Source: Lithospermum erythrorhizon (Eukaryota > Streptophyta > Magnoliopsida > Boraginales > Boraginaceae). Taken from it: a stretch of DNA of 64,000 nucleotides. The translations under genes were made by a program, and so were the position numbers. The notes below the pieces were generated by a model. That model was not told where the DNA came from and ran no database searches. It saw nothing but the letters and a program-made list of their open reading frames with translations. Below, one piece after another: positions 28,461 through 41,113 of the stretch; position 1 is the stretch's first letter, and every line of letters starts with the position of its first letter. The DNA is taken from positions 186,001 through 250,000 of the forward strand of contig JADFUC010000750.1 in NCBI GenBank assembly GCA_019722365.1, given 5' to 3'.

Positions 28461-30270
28461 CTAAACTATTGATTTGGGGAATGGATACATATGGTTATCC
28501 ACAACATCATTGAGCTTGTTTGCAATTGCATGAGCATACAAAGTAGAACCCTCACAAATCTGCAAGAGTACAAGAAACTTGAAACAATCATAAAATATTT
28601 AAACAAAAATACACCATATATATGAAATTGCTAAGCAAGAATCATAAGAAACTCAAAGAAAAAAGTTATCACCTTGGAGTTGAATAAAAAGCTGAAGTAA
28701 TCATAATAAGCCTTGAGAAACATGATAAAAGATCAGTTGAAGCTGATCAAGAACCTTTGCAACAAAAGAGGAGGCAGTTTACTCTTTTGCTGAACAAGGA
28801 CACATAGTAACTAAATATCCAATGATTCTGACATCAACTTCTGTATTCTTAGACTTCCTAGCTAAACCATGAACTCCCTCAAAGCTGATGATCCATTGTA
28901 AGGTTGATCATCAATATTCTCGGTTTTTCGCTCTTTGATCTCCAACCCATCTTCCATTTTAGGCATGTTGATTCTCTCTTTGGCACATCTCTTCTTGTCC
29001 ACAAGAAACTTGAGCTCATTTACTTGCCTCTTTAGTTCTTCAATGTAACGGATAGCATCTCCAACAATAGATGCTCTATCATTCTTCATTGTCCCCAAAT
29101 AACAATAAATCAATAAAATCAGAACTTTTATAACATGATAATTTAATCATGAACATAGTATGATTTATTTTTAGATTTAATCCCTCATACTCTAAATTGC
29201 AGAATGGTTTCCAAATGGATGGAGCAGTTATTAATTATTTCCATCTAACATGCTATGTGATTTACATATGTCATGTAAATAATTAATAGTTCATATATAT
29301 AATCACAAGCTAAATGCAACCAATCTGTAATTGAGACGAATGGAGCGTGGTCACTGGTCATAATGCCGGGATCAAATCGAAACATATTGAAGATAAAGAT
29401 ACACTGTACCTTAGAGGGGTTGGGAATCAAGTTCCTCAAAGCTGCATATCTGTCATTCAAATGCACTCTCCTTTGCTTTTCAGTAGCAAAAGGTTTGGTG
29501 TTCTTCCTCCCATCTTTCACACCAACTGAAGTAAACTCAAACACTCCATTTGTAAGGGGTCTCCCATCATTATCTTGATACGATTCACCCATGATTGCAT
29601 CCTCATCATTATCTACCCCACAAAACAGTGATCCACTCCTTGAATTGCCTCCCAAAGTGTTGTAATACTCATGTGGTAAGGTATGGAACAACTCATTCAA
29701 CATAGGAGGATGTGGAGGGAGATTTAAAGGCAACAATAATGGGTCATAACCAGCAGCAGTCGGAGCAATATCACCAATTAGGCCTAATGAAGTAAAAAGA
29801 TTCAATTTTTGTGCATAGTTTGCTAAGGAAATTGATGGGTTTGGAAGCAAATCAGTAGAAGTTGTGCAAGTAGGTAAAGGAAACATGTTGAGTAGTTCTG
29901 ATGTTGGTTGATAGTAGTTTCCTTGCTGATGAACATTTTCTTGTTCAACTTGTTGGTTATGATAACTTGCACCAATATGAAAATTGCTATTATCATGATA
30001 AGGCAGAATATTATTGCCATCATCATTTTCTTGCACCATTTCTTGAATAATATTGGTTTCTTTCTGATTATTGTTCCATGGTTCCATCTCCACAACAACT
30101 GCACCCTCTTCTCCAGAAGGATTATTAATATTATTATTATTATCATTCTGATGGTGATGAAAATCGTATTGTTGTGCCATGGAAAAAACATCTTCAGCTA
30201 CTTCACCACCTTGCATAGTTCCAGGAAAAAATGAAAAATTTCCCTCAGAAGTCCTTTTGATCCCAACCAT
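28461..30270 (-). pseudogene. bHLH10/89/91-like tapetal transcription factor, C-terminal domain broken
   Basis: Exon 1 (30270-29410; a second ATG lies at 30216) and the beginning of exon 2 (from 29083) encode an Asn-rich N-terminus with YDPLLLPLNLPPHPP and a bHLH domain: KPFATEKQRRVHLNDRYAAL, LIPNPSK, then NDRASIVGDAIRYIEELKRQ. This matches plant bHLH010/089/091, regulators of tapetum and pollen development. After SSALRE the frame ends at a TAG (28,866-28,864). The downstream homology (WLARKSKNTEVDVRI; LVQQKSKLPPLLLQ; AKVLDQLQL; YYDYFSFLFNSK) is recoverable only by changing frame at least four times before the donor at 28,673. The last exon (28559-28461) is clean again: ICEGSTLYAHAIANKLNDVV. 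So the DNA-binding half could be translated, but the C-terminal ACT-like part is lost. It is either a pseudogene or a truncated bHLH factor. Confidence 0.7.
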
Positions 30271-32640
30271 TAGTTTGTTTGAGTACTTTTGTGTCTTCTT
30301 GTTTTTTGTTGTGTTTTTTCTGCAGAGGCTATAAAGCAAGTTGAAAAAAAACAAAAGTGTAAGACAACTAGAACAAACTATTAGCATAGTACCTGGACTG
30401 AAGGAAAGAGTACAAAAAATTGTAATAATGGACAAACAAAATGGGACATGTCAGGTTTATCAAGTTTATAATATAAGGTTTATATGGGAACAAACTCTAA
30501 CCAACCTGATATGTGACAAAAGGATTAAATCTTGGTTACTTATAGAAGTGTTTCATAATTGTGGAATTTTGAGTTGAAAGAGTTGTTTGCTCAAATGCAT
30601 TTATGTAGAGGGAATATTGGAGATTAAACAGAAATAAGCAGTTGCAAAATGAAGTATTCATGAAGGAATGATCAAAGAAGTTAGGAGGGAGAGAGAAGAG
30701 GGGTTGGTCATTGGGATTGATAAAATATTACATAATTTTGAAATTAATAAAATAGCTAGGTTTGAAGTCGAAAATTCTTCACCAATGATTATGTTATGGT
30801 TGATAATTTCATTCCATGTTGAAATAAAAGTTTATCTAAGTAACAAAGAAACGGAGTGTCATTAAAAAATAGAGTTTAAATTGTTTTACTTCTTTTAAAA
30901 AAAATCCTAATAAGTATTAGGCTTATTTTCATATAGCTCCTTGAATTATTGTCAACATTTCAAATTGTCATGAAAACTTTAAGCTGAGAATTATCATGAA
31001 TTAACACTTATCATTTTCATATTATCTTTGACCTCAAATTTTGACAATTTAAAAACAAGCAACATAAGACCAAATTTGGAATAACATTAACAATTAGATA
31101 TTTGGGTCAAATTTTGAATAATTAAAGTTACGGATCAATTTAAATAAAATTTAAAGTATAAAAAAATATTTTAGAAAAATGGAAAATAAAAAATATTAAA
31201 GTTACGGATCAACACAAGGGCAGTTTAAAATGTTTACACATTGGGTATGTAATAGGGTTGTAGTGTGTGGCAATTAAATCTCAAGAGCTACATTGACATG
31301 TAAGTTGGCTTGAAATTAGTCCACCTTAACTATAAAATTGATAGTTCAAACCGCTAGAAAATCCTCTTGATTGATGATCGTGACATTATATATATTCATA
31401 TACATGCGATAATAATTTGTTGATCCAAAAAGAATTTAGTAGACATATATATAGTTATGGTCATTCATCAAAAAACTCTTCCAGCTACTTAGTATTCTTT
31501 CATATGTTTGAGTTTACGCTTTTGAGACCAGTCTATAGTTTAATCGTCTCGATTCATTTCTATTCCATAAGAGAGTGTTATTTTCTATATAGAAACGATT
31601 GTATAATTGGTTTGATAAGGCTAAATGACAAACATAATATTTTGTAACTAGTCTACTTCATGAAATATAGTTTTACTACCAAGATTTTGTAACTTGTATT
31701 TTGGCAAACATAATATTTTGTAAAGTGGCTTATATTATGATTTATGAACATTGGGGACCATTATATTACAGTTAAGTGATTGCATGCATGATTTGCATTT
31801 CAACAACTAAATTTTACCAAAAGTAGTTGAAGAAGAAAGAGGAAGAGGGAATCTTTACATGGAAAAGAAACTTAAGGAACTTCCTATCAATATTCTTTCA
31901 ACAAAATAATTAATCCATTGTTGGAGTACTAATTTATTCACATAACTTAGGTTATACTCAAAAAGAGATATACATTTAGATTCTAAACATCACATACTTA
32001 CATATAATGGTAATAAGGCTATAATAATTTCATATAAAAAATTATCGTTTTCATTATATTTTGATAAAACTAATTTAAGTTTAGCTTAATAACATTTGAT
32101 AATAGATTATACAGTCTTTTTCAATTCTAGGGGAATAGTGAAAATATACAATGATTGATACATAAGATTATGTTTCAATTTGATTAACCAGAAAGGTATA
32201 AGAGGAGTTGAGCAGAATATGGTTTTGGCAATATGAAAGCATTATATATGACATTATCAACCCAACATCTACTATTTATATAGAAGAACACTTCATATTG
32301 AATATTTTATTTCATATATTTAATTTGAAGTCAAGTAAACAATTTTAATTGATTAACTAAAGTTTCCATTTAAATTGAAGAGCCAAGTTAAGCGGTTTAC
32401 TGACTTCCCAACCGTAATCCTTTACTTTGCACCTTTAAGGGAAATATCTCAAGCTGAACCAATTTGGTTTTCTTCCTAGCCAAAGTGTGGGATAAAAAGC
32501 GATCAAAATCATCACATCGTAACAACCTCGAAGTCCATGTGCTTTACAGATGGATAAATTTCGAGATGTCGCCAGTAGTCGGGGACAAACTTTACTTTTA
32601 AACCCTTGTAATAGCAGGAGGATAAAATCTCGAAATGTCG
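30271..32640. other. intergenic region, no gene recognised
   Basis: AT-rich sequence upstream of the bHLH locus. The phrase AAAGTTACGGATCAA occurs twice (about 31,125 and 31,199). Near 32,550-32,640 there is a short internal direct repeat (TCGAGATGTCGCCA and TCGAAATGTCGCCA) just outside the foldback element. Confidence 0.5.
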
Positions 32641-34015
32641 CCAATGGGAGAATTTTGCAAAGTACCACAAGTCAGCAGTCTTATTTTCTGTACTTTTAAA
32701 TCTTTTTTATTAACAAAATACCTGAGTGGATGTAAAATGACTAATTGCCCACTTCCATGCACTTTCCCCCATGCTTAATAACTAGGCTACTCGCTGCGCT
32801 TGGCGTTAAATACCGTTGCTATGCAGAGCTAATTACCCCCCACACAGCTCACCCACAGCCTGCGTTTTTTTAAAAATTTTGTATTATTAAGCTCAAAAGT
32901 ATAGAGACTTCAAATAATGTAAGTTATTCACAAAATCTACAGCTAATTTAATTATTTCGTTATTCTTAAATTATTATTTCATTAGTTGCTTCAAAATAAT
33001 TTGGTATTGTTGCGTGTATTATTTCGGGTTTGATGTTGTTATGTGTTTTATTTCACAAAAGTTTGAATCTTTATAGTTTTTTAAGAGTATGAGTTTCGAT
33101 GTTGTTATTTGTGATATTTGTGTTTTATTTGACAAAAGTTTGAATCTTTTAGTTTTTTAGATGCGGTTTGATGATGTATAATGCATTTGTAGCTTAGTAT
33201 AACACATTATAATATGTTATAACAGAGTATAACATTATCATATATTATAACACTGATAACACATTTATAATATGTTATAACTTGAAATATAACATTATCA
33301 TATGTTATATCTGATATAACTTAATATAATTAGGTATAACTAATTTCGCCAATGTCGGTTTTTATAATTGTGAAAATATTATTCAAAGAATAGTTGATAA
33401 TTAAAGTTTCAATGTGATTTGTGAAAATGTTAATAATTGTTGATTGGAGAGAGTATCTACTCTGAGTAAAGTATTGTGTGTCTAGTATTGTTTATTGATG
33501 AATAGTAAATTGATGCATTTTATTTTTGTTTTGATTTGATTAAATGTTCATTTTTAAAATTGCATTATATAGTGCGTTACTTTATTTTGTTTGATTTTTG
33601 GACTAGCTACTTTGTTGTTGTATTAACTGATATTTTATTGTCAGCTTATAATTTGAGTGAGAGCAAGACTTAAGGTTAACAAAAGACATTTTTTGGGTTG
33701 TTTAGAGCACATCCGATTCCTATTGTCGGATGAAAATTTGATCTTGATGCGCCAAGAATACAAGCTCATCGACCTACTCTTCAAACTAGAAGATTTCGCC
33801 ATACAAAGTCCCACTCTCTTGTGGTTGGCTAAAAGGGGTGAATTGTTGGTTGACAATGGTCCATCTAAACGAACCATCCAGTTCAAAATGGGGAACCAGA
33901 TGTTTGAATTTGGCCAGATCGAGTTCTCTTTGGTGACTGGTTTGTGCTTTGGACTATGCGACTATGAAGCGATGATTCGAGACGGCCGCTGAACCTATTT
34001 TCGATGGGAGTTCCA
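32640..34015 (+). repeat. left arm of the foldback element
   Basis: This arm carries, from outside inward, the terminal stretch, an AT-rich block of degenerate TATAACA/TGTTATA units (33,190-33,340) and a DUF1985 coding segment. Its inverted partner is 35,055-36,345. Confidence 0.8.
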
Positions 34016-34483
34016 TACGACCTTTGAATTACAGATTAGTTTTAAATCAATTATTTATTGATTGGGAAAAGCAGGTTGTCATATGCTTAACACTTGTCGA
34101 GTTGTAGAAGCATTCGAGAAAAGAAAAGGAAAAGAACAACTACTCTTGACGAAAGCAAAGAAAAGGATTTACCTAGTAGACCAAAACTTGACAAGGAAAT
34201 TTCTGATCGGTTGATGCCGTGGGAAAACAATAAACAAAACTCTGATAGTGAGTATGCCATGATGGACCCCGATAGCGCATTCACACGCAAACTAGCTGTC
34301 CTATATCTTATCTACAGTTTGGTGTTTGTGAAGGATATGAACAATATTATCTCCTTCAAATGTGTACGATTGGCTGATGACCCAGCCATGTTTAATGCCT
34401 TTCCTTGGGGAAGGCCCGATATGAGGGAGCTAGTGAAGGAATTGAGCGTGTCTTTAAGCGAAATTCTTTGCCAATCTTGTTAG
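33657..34483 (+). pseudogene. DUF1985-type transposon protein, fragmentary
   Basis: The first segment (33,657-33,992) contains MFEFGQIEFSLVTGLCFG, the signature of plant DUF1985 (F-x-I/R-x-E-F-x-L-V-T-G-L). A second segment in another frame (34,094-34,483) has AVLYLIYSLVFVKDMNN and AMFNAFPWGRPDMRELVKEL, which resembles the region after DUF1985 in the same transposon proteins. The frame change and a TGA between them show decay. Function is unknown apart from the association with transposons. Confidence 0.7.
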
Positions 34484-35054
34484 TATCGTACAGTGAGTTT
34501 TGCAACTATGCAGGTTTGGCGTTCCAGCGTGGGCCCTTGAATCACCGGTCTTTAATTACTCTTACATGCTGAGGCCTCTGAGTAATTCCCTCTCCCAGAT
34601 TTAGCCGTTGGCGGAGCATTGAATTGACCTTTATTGTGCTTTGTGAGAGCGGAACCGTATAATCCGAGAATATGTAAGTGTTCTAGTTATATATAAGTTA
34701 CATCTATGAGTGTATCTTGGATAGGAGTTCGGATTATAGATAGTGCATATAAGCAAAGCATAGTCGGGGACGATATCGCAGCTGGAAGAATTATCGTGGG
34801 CCTGCAGTAAACCCGACACCAGACCAGGGCTGTAGCAGGTACTGGCAATTCAGTATGCGATGCTGGCGACAGTCTGACCAAAACGTCAGCCAGCTCAGCT
34901 CTATCTCCGTCTTCTGAAGGCGTGCGTGGTCGTGAGGATGTGTATTCATATCCACAAACGCAAACTATAGATGGAAGCTAGAACGACGGACTGAGTGGCA
35001 ATCATATCGCTCATCTTCCTCCTACATCAAGTCTGGCGGATAATCGACCAAAAG

Positions 35055-36345
35055 TCAGTGAACTCCTACTGGAAAATAGGTCTTGGAAGGGGCTGTCCGG
35101 ATCATCGTCTATAGTCGGGTATAGTCCAAAGCACAAACCAGTCACCAAAGAGAACTCGATCGTGAATCTAAACATCGGTTCCCGTTTTGAGGCTTTGGAT
35201 GGTTAAGTTTCCAGATGGACCATTGTCAACCAACAATTCACCCCTTTTAGCCAACCACAAGAGAGTGAGACTTTGTATGGCGAAATCTTCTAGTTTGAAG
35301 AGTAGGTCGATGAGCTTGTATTCTTGGCGCATCAAGATCAAATTTTCATCCGATAATAGAATCAGAGATATTAACAAACCTTTTTAAAAATGCCTTGTTG
35401 TTAACCTTAAAGTTTGCCTCGCTAAGCCATATTTTACTTACATTTGACAATAAAATATCAAAGTTAATACAACAACAGTAAGCTAGTCCAAAATCAAAAC
35501 AAAAATAAAGAAATGGCATTGCCTTATAGTACGATTTCAAAAATGAACATTTAGTAAAATCAAAACAAAAACAAAACACCAGCAATCATCAAATAAGCTT
35601 GCAGAACGCTCACTCATGGTACATACTCAATCGGCTGGTAATAACGTTTTCGCCATCCAGTAGAGACTTTGGACTTATTCTTAATATTTTTCAAGTATAA
35701 AGCCCGACGAAGAGTAGTTATACCTGGTATAACCAAGATTATCTTGTATTATCGATATGTGTTATCTGGTCACTCGCCATAATGTGTTATGTGTCATAAT
35801 ATATGATAATGTGTTCTCTTTAATAATATAATGTGTTATCTTGAGATTCAGACCAGTTAGCGTAAATTGGCCCCTGCGCATAAAATCAAACTTTATCATA
35901 CAAATATCGTATCGAAAAGTCAAACTTTGTGAAACTCACTGTATGCTGTTTATCAAAACCCGATAACACACATGCTGTGATACCCGAGGAAATATCTGAG
36001 TATTTGAAGTAGTGCGAAATAATCGCCGATAACGAAATAATACCGAGTGGCTAGAGATTTTAGGAATAACTTACATTATTTGAAGTCTCTAGGCTTTTTG
36101 GAGTTAATAATATGAAAATTTTTAGAGAAAAAAATGTTAGGTGGGAGAGTGGGGGAAGTAATGCTCTGGCTCTGAGGAATGAAATGTGAAATGGGCGGGA
36201 GTAGCTTAGTTATTAAGTTATGGGGGGAAAGTATGAAATGAGTAAATTAGTCATTTCATAGCCAATTTGATATTTGTTAATAAAAAAAGATTTAGTATGT
36301 GTAGGCAAAATAAAATGCCAGATTGACTTGTGATCTTTCGCAGAG
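35055..36345 (-). repeat. right arm of the foldback element
   Basis: This is the inverted copy of the left arm. The coding-like segment at 35,377-35,168 on the minus strand repeats LMRQEYKLIDLLFKLEDFAI and LLWLAKRGELLVDNGPS from the left arm, then diverges. The AT-rich TGTTAT/ATAACA block also recurs (35,700-35,850). Confidence 0.8.
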
Positions 36346-36897
36346 GCTAAGCTCAAGCTGGTCAGGAGACACTTAAACTTTACTTTTAAATCGCGAATAT
36401 GAGTACAGAAACTGCGTGGCTTCGAGCACGTATTCTAATTAGATTTTTGTTGTTATATACGTATACGATATGCAATATAATCCTATTAAAAACCATTCTT
36501 GACATTTCTTAAAGATGAATAAAGTTTTGAATTTTGATAAGTTAAACGAAATATCAAAAGAAAATTGAGTACAACAAATAAATTCTTCCAGTAAGTCTAC
36601 AAGAGACTTAATGATACACTCCCCTATAAATTGAAGAGGGAAACTGACCCTAGAAAAGAATATGGTGAAGATGACTAATCTTACAACAACATAACTTCAT
36701 CTACAGGAATTTTGTTGCAGAGAATGCTTCCTGATTCTAATCGACGTTTTCAGCATCCCACAAATCCGGAAAAAATGTCTTTGAGATAAATTCTTCGAAT
36801 GCATGAGACAAATGACATCAGGGAAAAATAATATCGCATACAAGCTACAAACTCAACTTGAGAGCCATGTTGTTGATGAGCCCAACTCAATTCCCTC
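36346..36897. other. spacer between the foldback element and DHD/SHD
   Basis: This contains the 3' untranslated region of the DHD/SHD gene. Nothing else was recognised. Confidence 0.5.
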
Positions 36898-39800
36898 TCA
36901 ACTATTTGCCATGATTCTCTTGAAAAGTTCCTTGGGTGCTGTACATATGAGATCAAGAAACAATGATATAAGAAGCAGAGTAAGTAATAACAACGAACAC
37001 ATGCTTGCTGGTTCAGTGATTTGTAAGTCATACCTGGTAAGCCTGTAAACCTTTCATATTGTTCATAAGCCTGTCCAATCAACATTTCAACTCCGGTAAC
37101 AATTCTAGCTCCGGACTCTTCTGCTTCCCGTAGCAGTCTAGTAATTTTTGGAGTGTATACAGCGTCAAAAACTAGTGAGTAATACTGTAGAACTTCCTGC
37201 AAAGTGGAAAGCTGAAAGAATTAGCATACTCTTCAATCGATGAGAGATGACAGGCTTCTCAATGTATTAGTTTGTCAATGGAAGTCATCATCTGATTTTG
37301 ACACTTGTGAAACGAATGTTCTCTAAATTTTTTGCACAAAGTTAGATCTGACTCCTTTAGTCTAAAAGGAGGTGAAGTATGTAAGGTTTAATTGAAATAA
37401 GTTGCCACTGAATGCAAGTATTGATCTTTGAAGCTTAAGAGCCGATAAAAACACAACAGGCATCCTTTATCGGCTACTCCTGTTATGTCAAAGGGGCAGG
37501 AAGGAACATGTCAAACCTTAGATACAGGAGTCTCATCAACTTTTGGATGCATCCCTATTGACGTGGTGTTAGCAAGGATCATACCAGTCTCTGGATGGAA
37601 GCCTTCCAAGTCAGCAAGAGAGAGAGCCTGAGCTCCAACGGCATCAGCAAGTTCTTTAGCTCGCTCTTCATCAAATAATACGAAATTTGTAAGAAAGGAT
37701 GAGCAATCACAGTCTCATCACGGGTTAATAAAAGTGAACTTTTTTTTTATGCTTGTTGCACTTCACATAAACTATGATGCATATCTTATGCCGAGTAACT
37801 GGCAAAGACAAATATTTAAGTAATAAGGATGAAAGAACCAAACCATAGGTACGGTTAGCAATCACAACCCTTGCTCCCTTTTCTTTTGCACCATATGCAA
37901 GAGCTTTCCCAGCACCACCAGCACCAATTATTACAAATAATTTTCCAGCCAATGGTGATCCAGTAACACTGCTCGCACTGTGCAAACCTGTTGATGCATA
38001 ATGTTGAGTTCATAGACCCCGTTCTTTTAAAATCATTTAAGTCATCAGGTAGTAAATTCTCAAAAATACCTTGTAAGCCTTCCTCAATAGCAGTGATTGC
38101 ACCTACATAATCTGTATTGCAGCCAAATAACTTCCCATCTGCTTGTCTTCTGATTACGCAATTAACTGCTCCAATTGACTGATTAATGACAACGTAATAA
38201 AAATTAGTATGTAAACCTTTATTGCGATGTTTCTGGACATTATCAAGAAACTGAGTACATGCATGACCACATATCATACCTTGGCAGTTGGATCCACTTC
38301 GTCACAGCACATTGCTGCAGCCTCCTTATGAGGAATCGTGCAGCTGCAATGAAGTTAATTATAAATGTGTCAAGAATGATTCAAAAATATTACTTTGTTA
38401 GAGGAATCAGGAATTGAGTCCTATTTGGATTAGTAATCAATCATATCTTGATGCAATTTAGTTAGAATCGAGTTGGTTAGTTAATGGTAGTTCAGTTAGG
38501 ATAGGATTGATTAGGTATTGGTTAGACTAGAACACAACAGAATAGATCAAACTTTCAGGTGTTTGAACAAGGAATGCAAAGGGAGGGATGAGATAAGGAA
38601 AACTTTACGATAAGATCAGATACATATGAATCTTTAATACTAAAAAACAAGTTCATTTTACATTAAGACCAAACCTGAATCCTGCGAAATCGGAAGATGA
38701 GTAAGTTTGGAAAAAGCTTGCCACATCATCCACCAAGAAACGCAAGTAGACACCATTGATGCCAGCAGTTCTGAAAGCTTCATTATATAATAGAGGCGAC
38801 TTGCTGTGCCCAACTGGATTTCCGATAATGCCATATATCTTTGTGTCAGGTCCTATCATTCTGAAATTGTACAAGTCCAGTAGTTCCTTAATTGTAGGTT
38901 GCCCTGGGGCTGATACCTTTCCAGACTCAAGGGTTCCAAATGTAAGATATCCACCAAACTTCGGGCAAAGTACTCGAGATATCAGTCCTCTTTCACCCAT
39001 CACAAGGGCTATGATAGGCACCTAAGTTACATTTTGATGAAAACTTTTGTCAAGATACTATTTCAATAATATGAGAAAAGTAACAATAGGGATCGTCTAA
39101 AAAAATGCATGTGAAGGCATCAATATTATGTATGACTTCCAGGCCAATTATTGTGACTTCTTTCTTAGAAGAATGTTTCACTAGTTCCGTAGTTCGTTGT
39201 TAGGAGCTGATGGGATCTAAATCAAGAAGCTCTGTGTCGTTTCCATTTTTTCGCTTTTCACTGTCATTTACTTCATGACTATATGGTAAATTAACTGCTT
39301 CACTGTCGGCAATTTTAGTTCTCAAAGTACCTCAAAAAACCTTCAGATATTAAGGAGAGAGAGGTCAAACAGTTCTCTTAAGTTTTCTACTAAAGGATAA
39401 GCAGATTTTGTTGGAATAAAAAACAAAACTTTGGGATTGCTGAGGGAACACTTAAATTTTCCAGTCAAGCCTACTCAGAAGTCAGAACTGGCATCTGGTT
39501 GATTTAGATTAGGACACCACACCCATATCTAACAACAGCAGATCAAAGGATTGCGCTTCTGCTCTAGTGTTTAACATGGTATCAAGGCCTCATCAGTCTT
39601 GCACCTAGAAGAAGGTATCTCAAATAAAAAACAGAATATAACTTACGGCTCTTACATGTGAATGCACGGTTATTTGAAAAACACGAGCCACATCACTAAT
39701 ATCTTTTGCTGTTGTTGCAAATTTTACAATGTCAGCTCCAGTTGCTTGAATCCTTGCCACAAGATCACCAAGATCCTCGATTGATGGAGTGAATTGATAA

Positions 39801-41078
39801 TTGTGAGAAGAAACAATGATTTTGCACTTTGAAGGCTTATCTTGTAAAGAATTATAGAACTCGTTGGCAACCTTCATTAAAGATATGAATTTAGTTAGCC
39901 ATATTTCACTCATTTTGTTATAGTATAGAATAACGAGGAACAACATGGAGTCTAAAATTGCCAGGTGTAATCACCAAGGCATAACTATGATGAAGAGAGG
40001 CTGTCGCTGGAGGAACCTTGATATGAAATGCCAAATTGATCCTTCATAAGTTGCATCAAGTAACAAGCATTTCTTAAATGTGATTCTAGAGCAGACACTA
40101 AGATCTAATGTTCGAGTGTTGATCAACTGATTTCAAGAGTAAGCCAATCAGGCTGTTGATGCAATATACATTTTGATGGAAATGAAAAGAAGAAGGTTTT
40201 CATGGAGCGAGACTATTTTAGATTTCCTAAAAGAAGAACTTCGTTTCTCTAGCAGGGTCTCATTAACCATCCATTATTAAAAATATGAAGCTTAAAGGCT
40301 TTACCTGAAGCTCAACATCAATGTAATCAGCTCCCAACTTCATGGCTAGTCGTAATGCATCCCGTCGACTGTCTTCATCACCTGCATACTGACCACCTTC
40401 CCATGTTGGTCTACAAATCAATAAATAATAGTAATAATAAGGTCAGAGATTTCAATAATTATGTAAGAACGAACAAATATAAAAATCTAGAATCAGTGTT
40501 TGTGATTATTGCTAAGTAATTAGGTCACGTTGAAACAAAATCATAGAATCATTTTAAATAAGGCATTCACTTGCAAAGGGTAAGATGAGAATGCTGATTA
40601 AATATCACCCTCAGTCATATAAGTAAACATAACCTGTAAGAACAAATATTTTTCTTGATGATTCGACATTCTGATTTCTTGATACAAATGTAGATAGTAT
40701 TCGATTCTCAGTTGTCAACTGGGCAACATATCTATCCTTATTTTACTAATATTCAAGGTCCACCATTGTGATATCAGTCCTAGAAACAGAACAAGAGTAT
40801 GATTTCACTTATAAGCAAACTTAACTGATATATCTAAAAACAAATCTGCAAGCTAAATGGCTAAAATGAAACCTGTAAGTAAAGAGAGTAGGCAATGAGG
40901 ACTGCTTGATCACAGTTTCGATATCAACACTTGGGCTGAAGCTCTTCAAGTGATCCAACCGAACCTCAACAAGATCAGCACCACTAAACTTGGCTTTATG
41001 TATCAGAGCCACCATCTGATCCACTGTATCTGCCATTATCGGCACACAAATAAGCGTTGCCCCCTCTCCGTTTGCCAT
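36898..41078 (-). CDS. DHD/SHD: bifunctional 3-dehydroquinate dehydratase / shikimate dehydrogenase
   Basis: This enzyme makes 3-dehydroshikimate and then shikimate (EC 4.2.1.10 and 1.1.1.25) in the pre-chorismate pathway. Ten exons: 41111-40873 (ATG at 41078), 40410-40305, 39871-39656, 39021-38675, 38343-38280, 38178-38070, 37987-37844, 37665-37517, 37196-37034 and 36938-36898. From the ATG this gives 1,545 bases, 514 aa. The dehydratase half has His127 (VSSHNY) and Lys154 (GADIVK), spaced 27 apart as in type I enzymes. The dehydrogenase half has HSKSP (Ser249, Ser251), CTIPHK (Thr294, Lys298), NTD, the Rossmann loop GAGGAGKALAYGA and the NADP motif NRT. Retained Ser and Thr at these sites fit shikimate rather than quinate dehydrogenase. 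The exon starts at an acceptor and MANGEGATL is its first ATG, so no plastid transit peptide is seen; the product is probably cytosolic. An unseen alternative first exon could change this. Confidence 0.92.
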
Positions 41079-41113
41079 TCTTTTCACCCCAGAATCAACC
41101 TCAGATGTCACCT

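Larger units (their letters stand above)
32640..36345. mobile_element. long foldback (Mutator-like?) element with DUF1985 sequence in both arms
   Basis: Two inverted arms, about 32,640-34,015 and 35,055-36,345, flank a loop of about 1.0 kb. Outer ends match as TTGCAAAGTACCACAAGTCA (left) against CTGCGAAAGATCACAAGTCA (reverse complement of right), and shared words continue inward, such as TAGAGACTTCAAATAATG (left, near 32,900) and the same word reverse-complemented near 36,085. The inner ends share GAGTTCTCTTTGGTGACTGG. Long arms suggest a Mutator-like or foldback DNA transposon. DUF1985 proteins are typically carried by plant Mutator-like elements that also carry Ulp1-type proteases, but I saw no protease or transposase motif here. 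I could not find a clear target-site duplication. Confidence 0.75.

Noticed and set aside
29823..30191. An open frame of 122 codons antisense or out of frame to the bHLH exon.
   Set aside because: It is a shadow of the Asn-rich (AAT/AAC) coding exon and has an implausible Ile/Met-rich composition.
33190..33340. TATAACA/TGTTATA units considered as a palindromic protein-binding array or origin-like element.
   Set aside because: The same degenerate units occur in the inverted arm at 35,700-35,850, so they are part of the foldback element's subterminal sequence.
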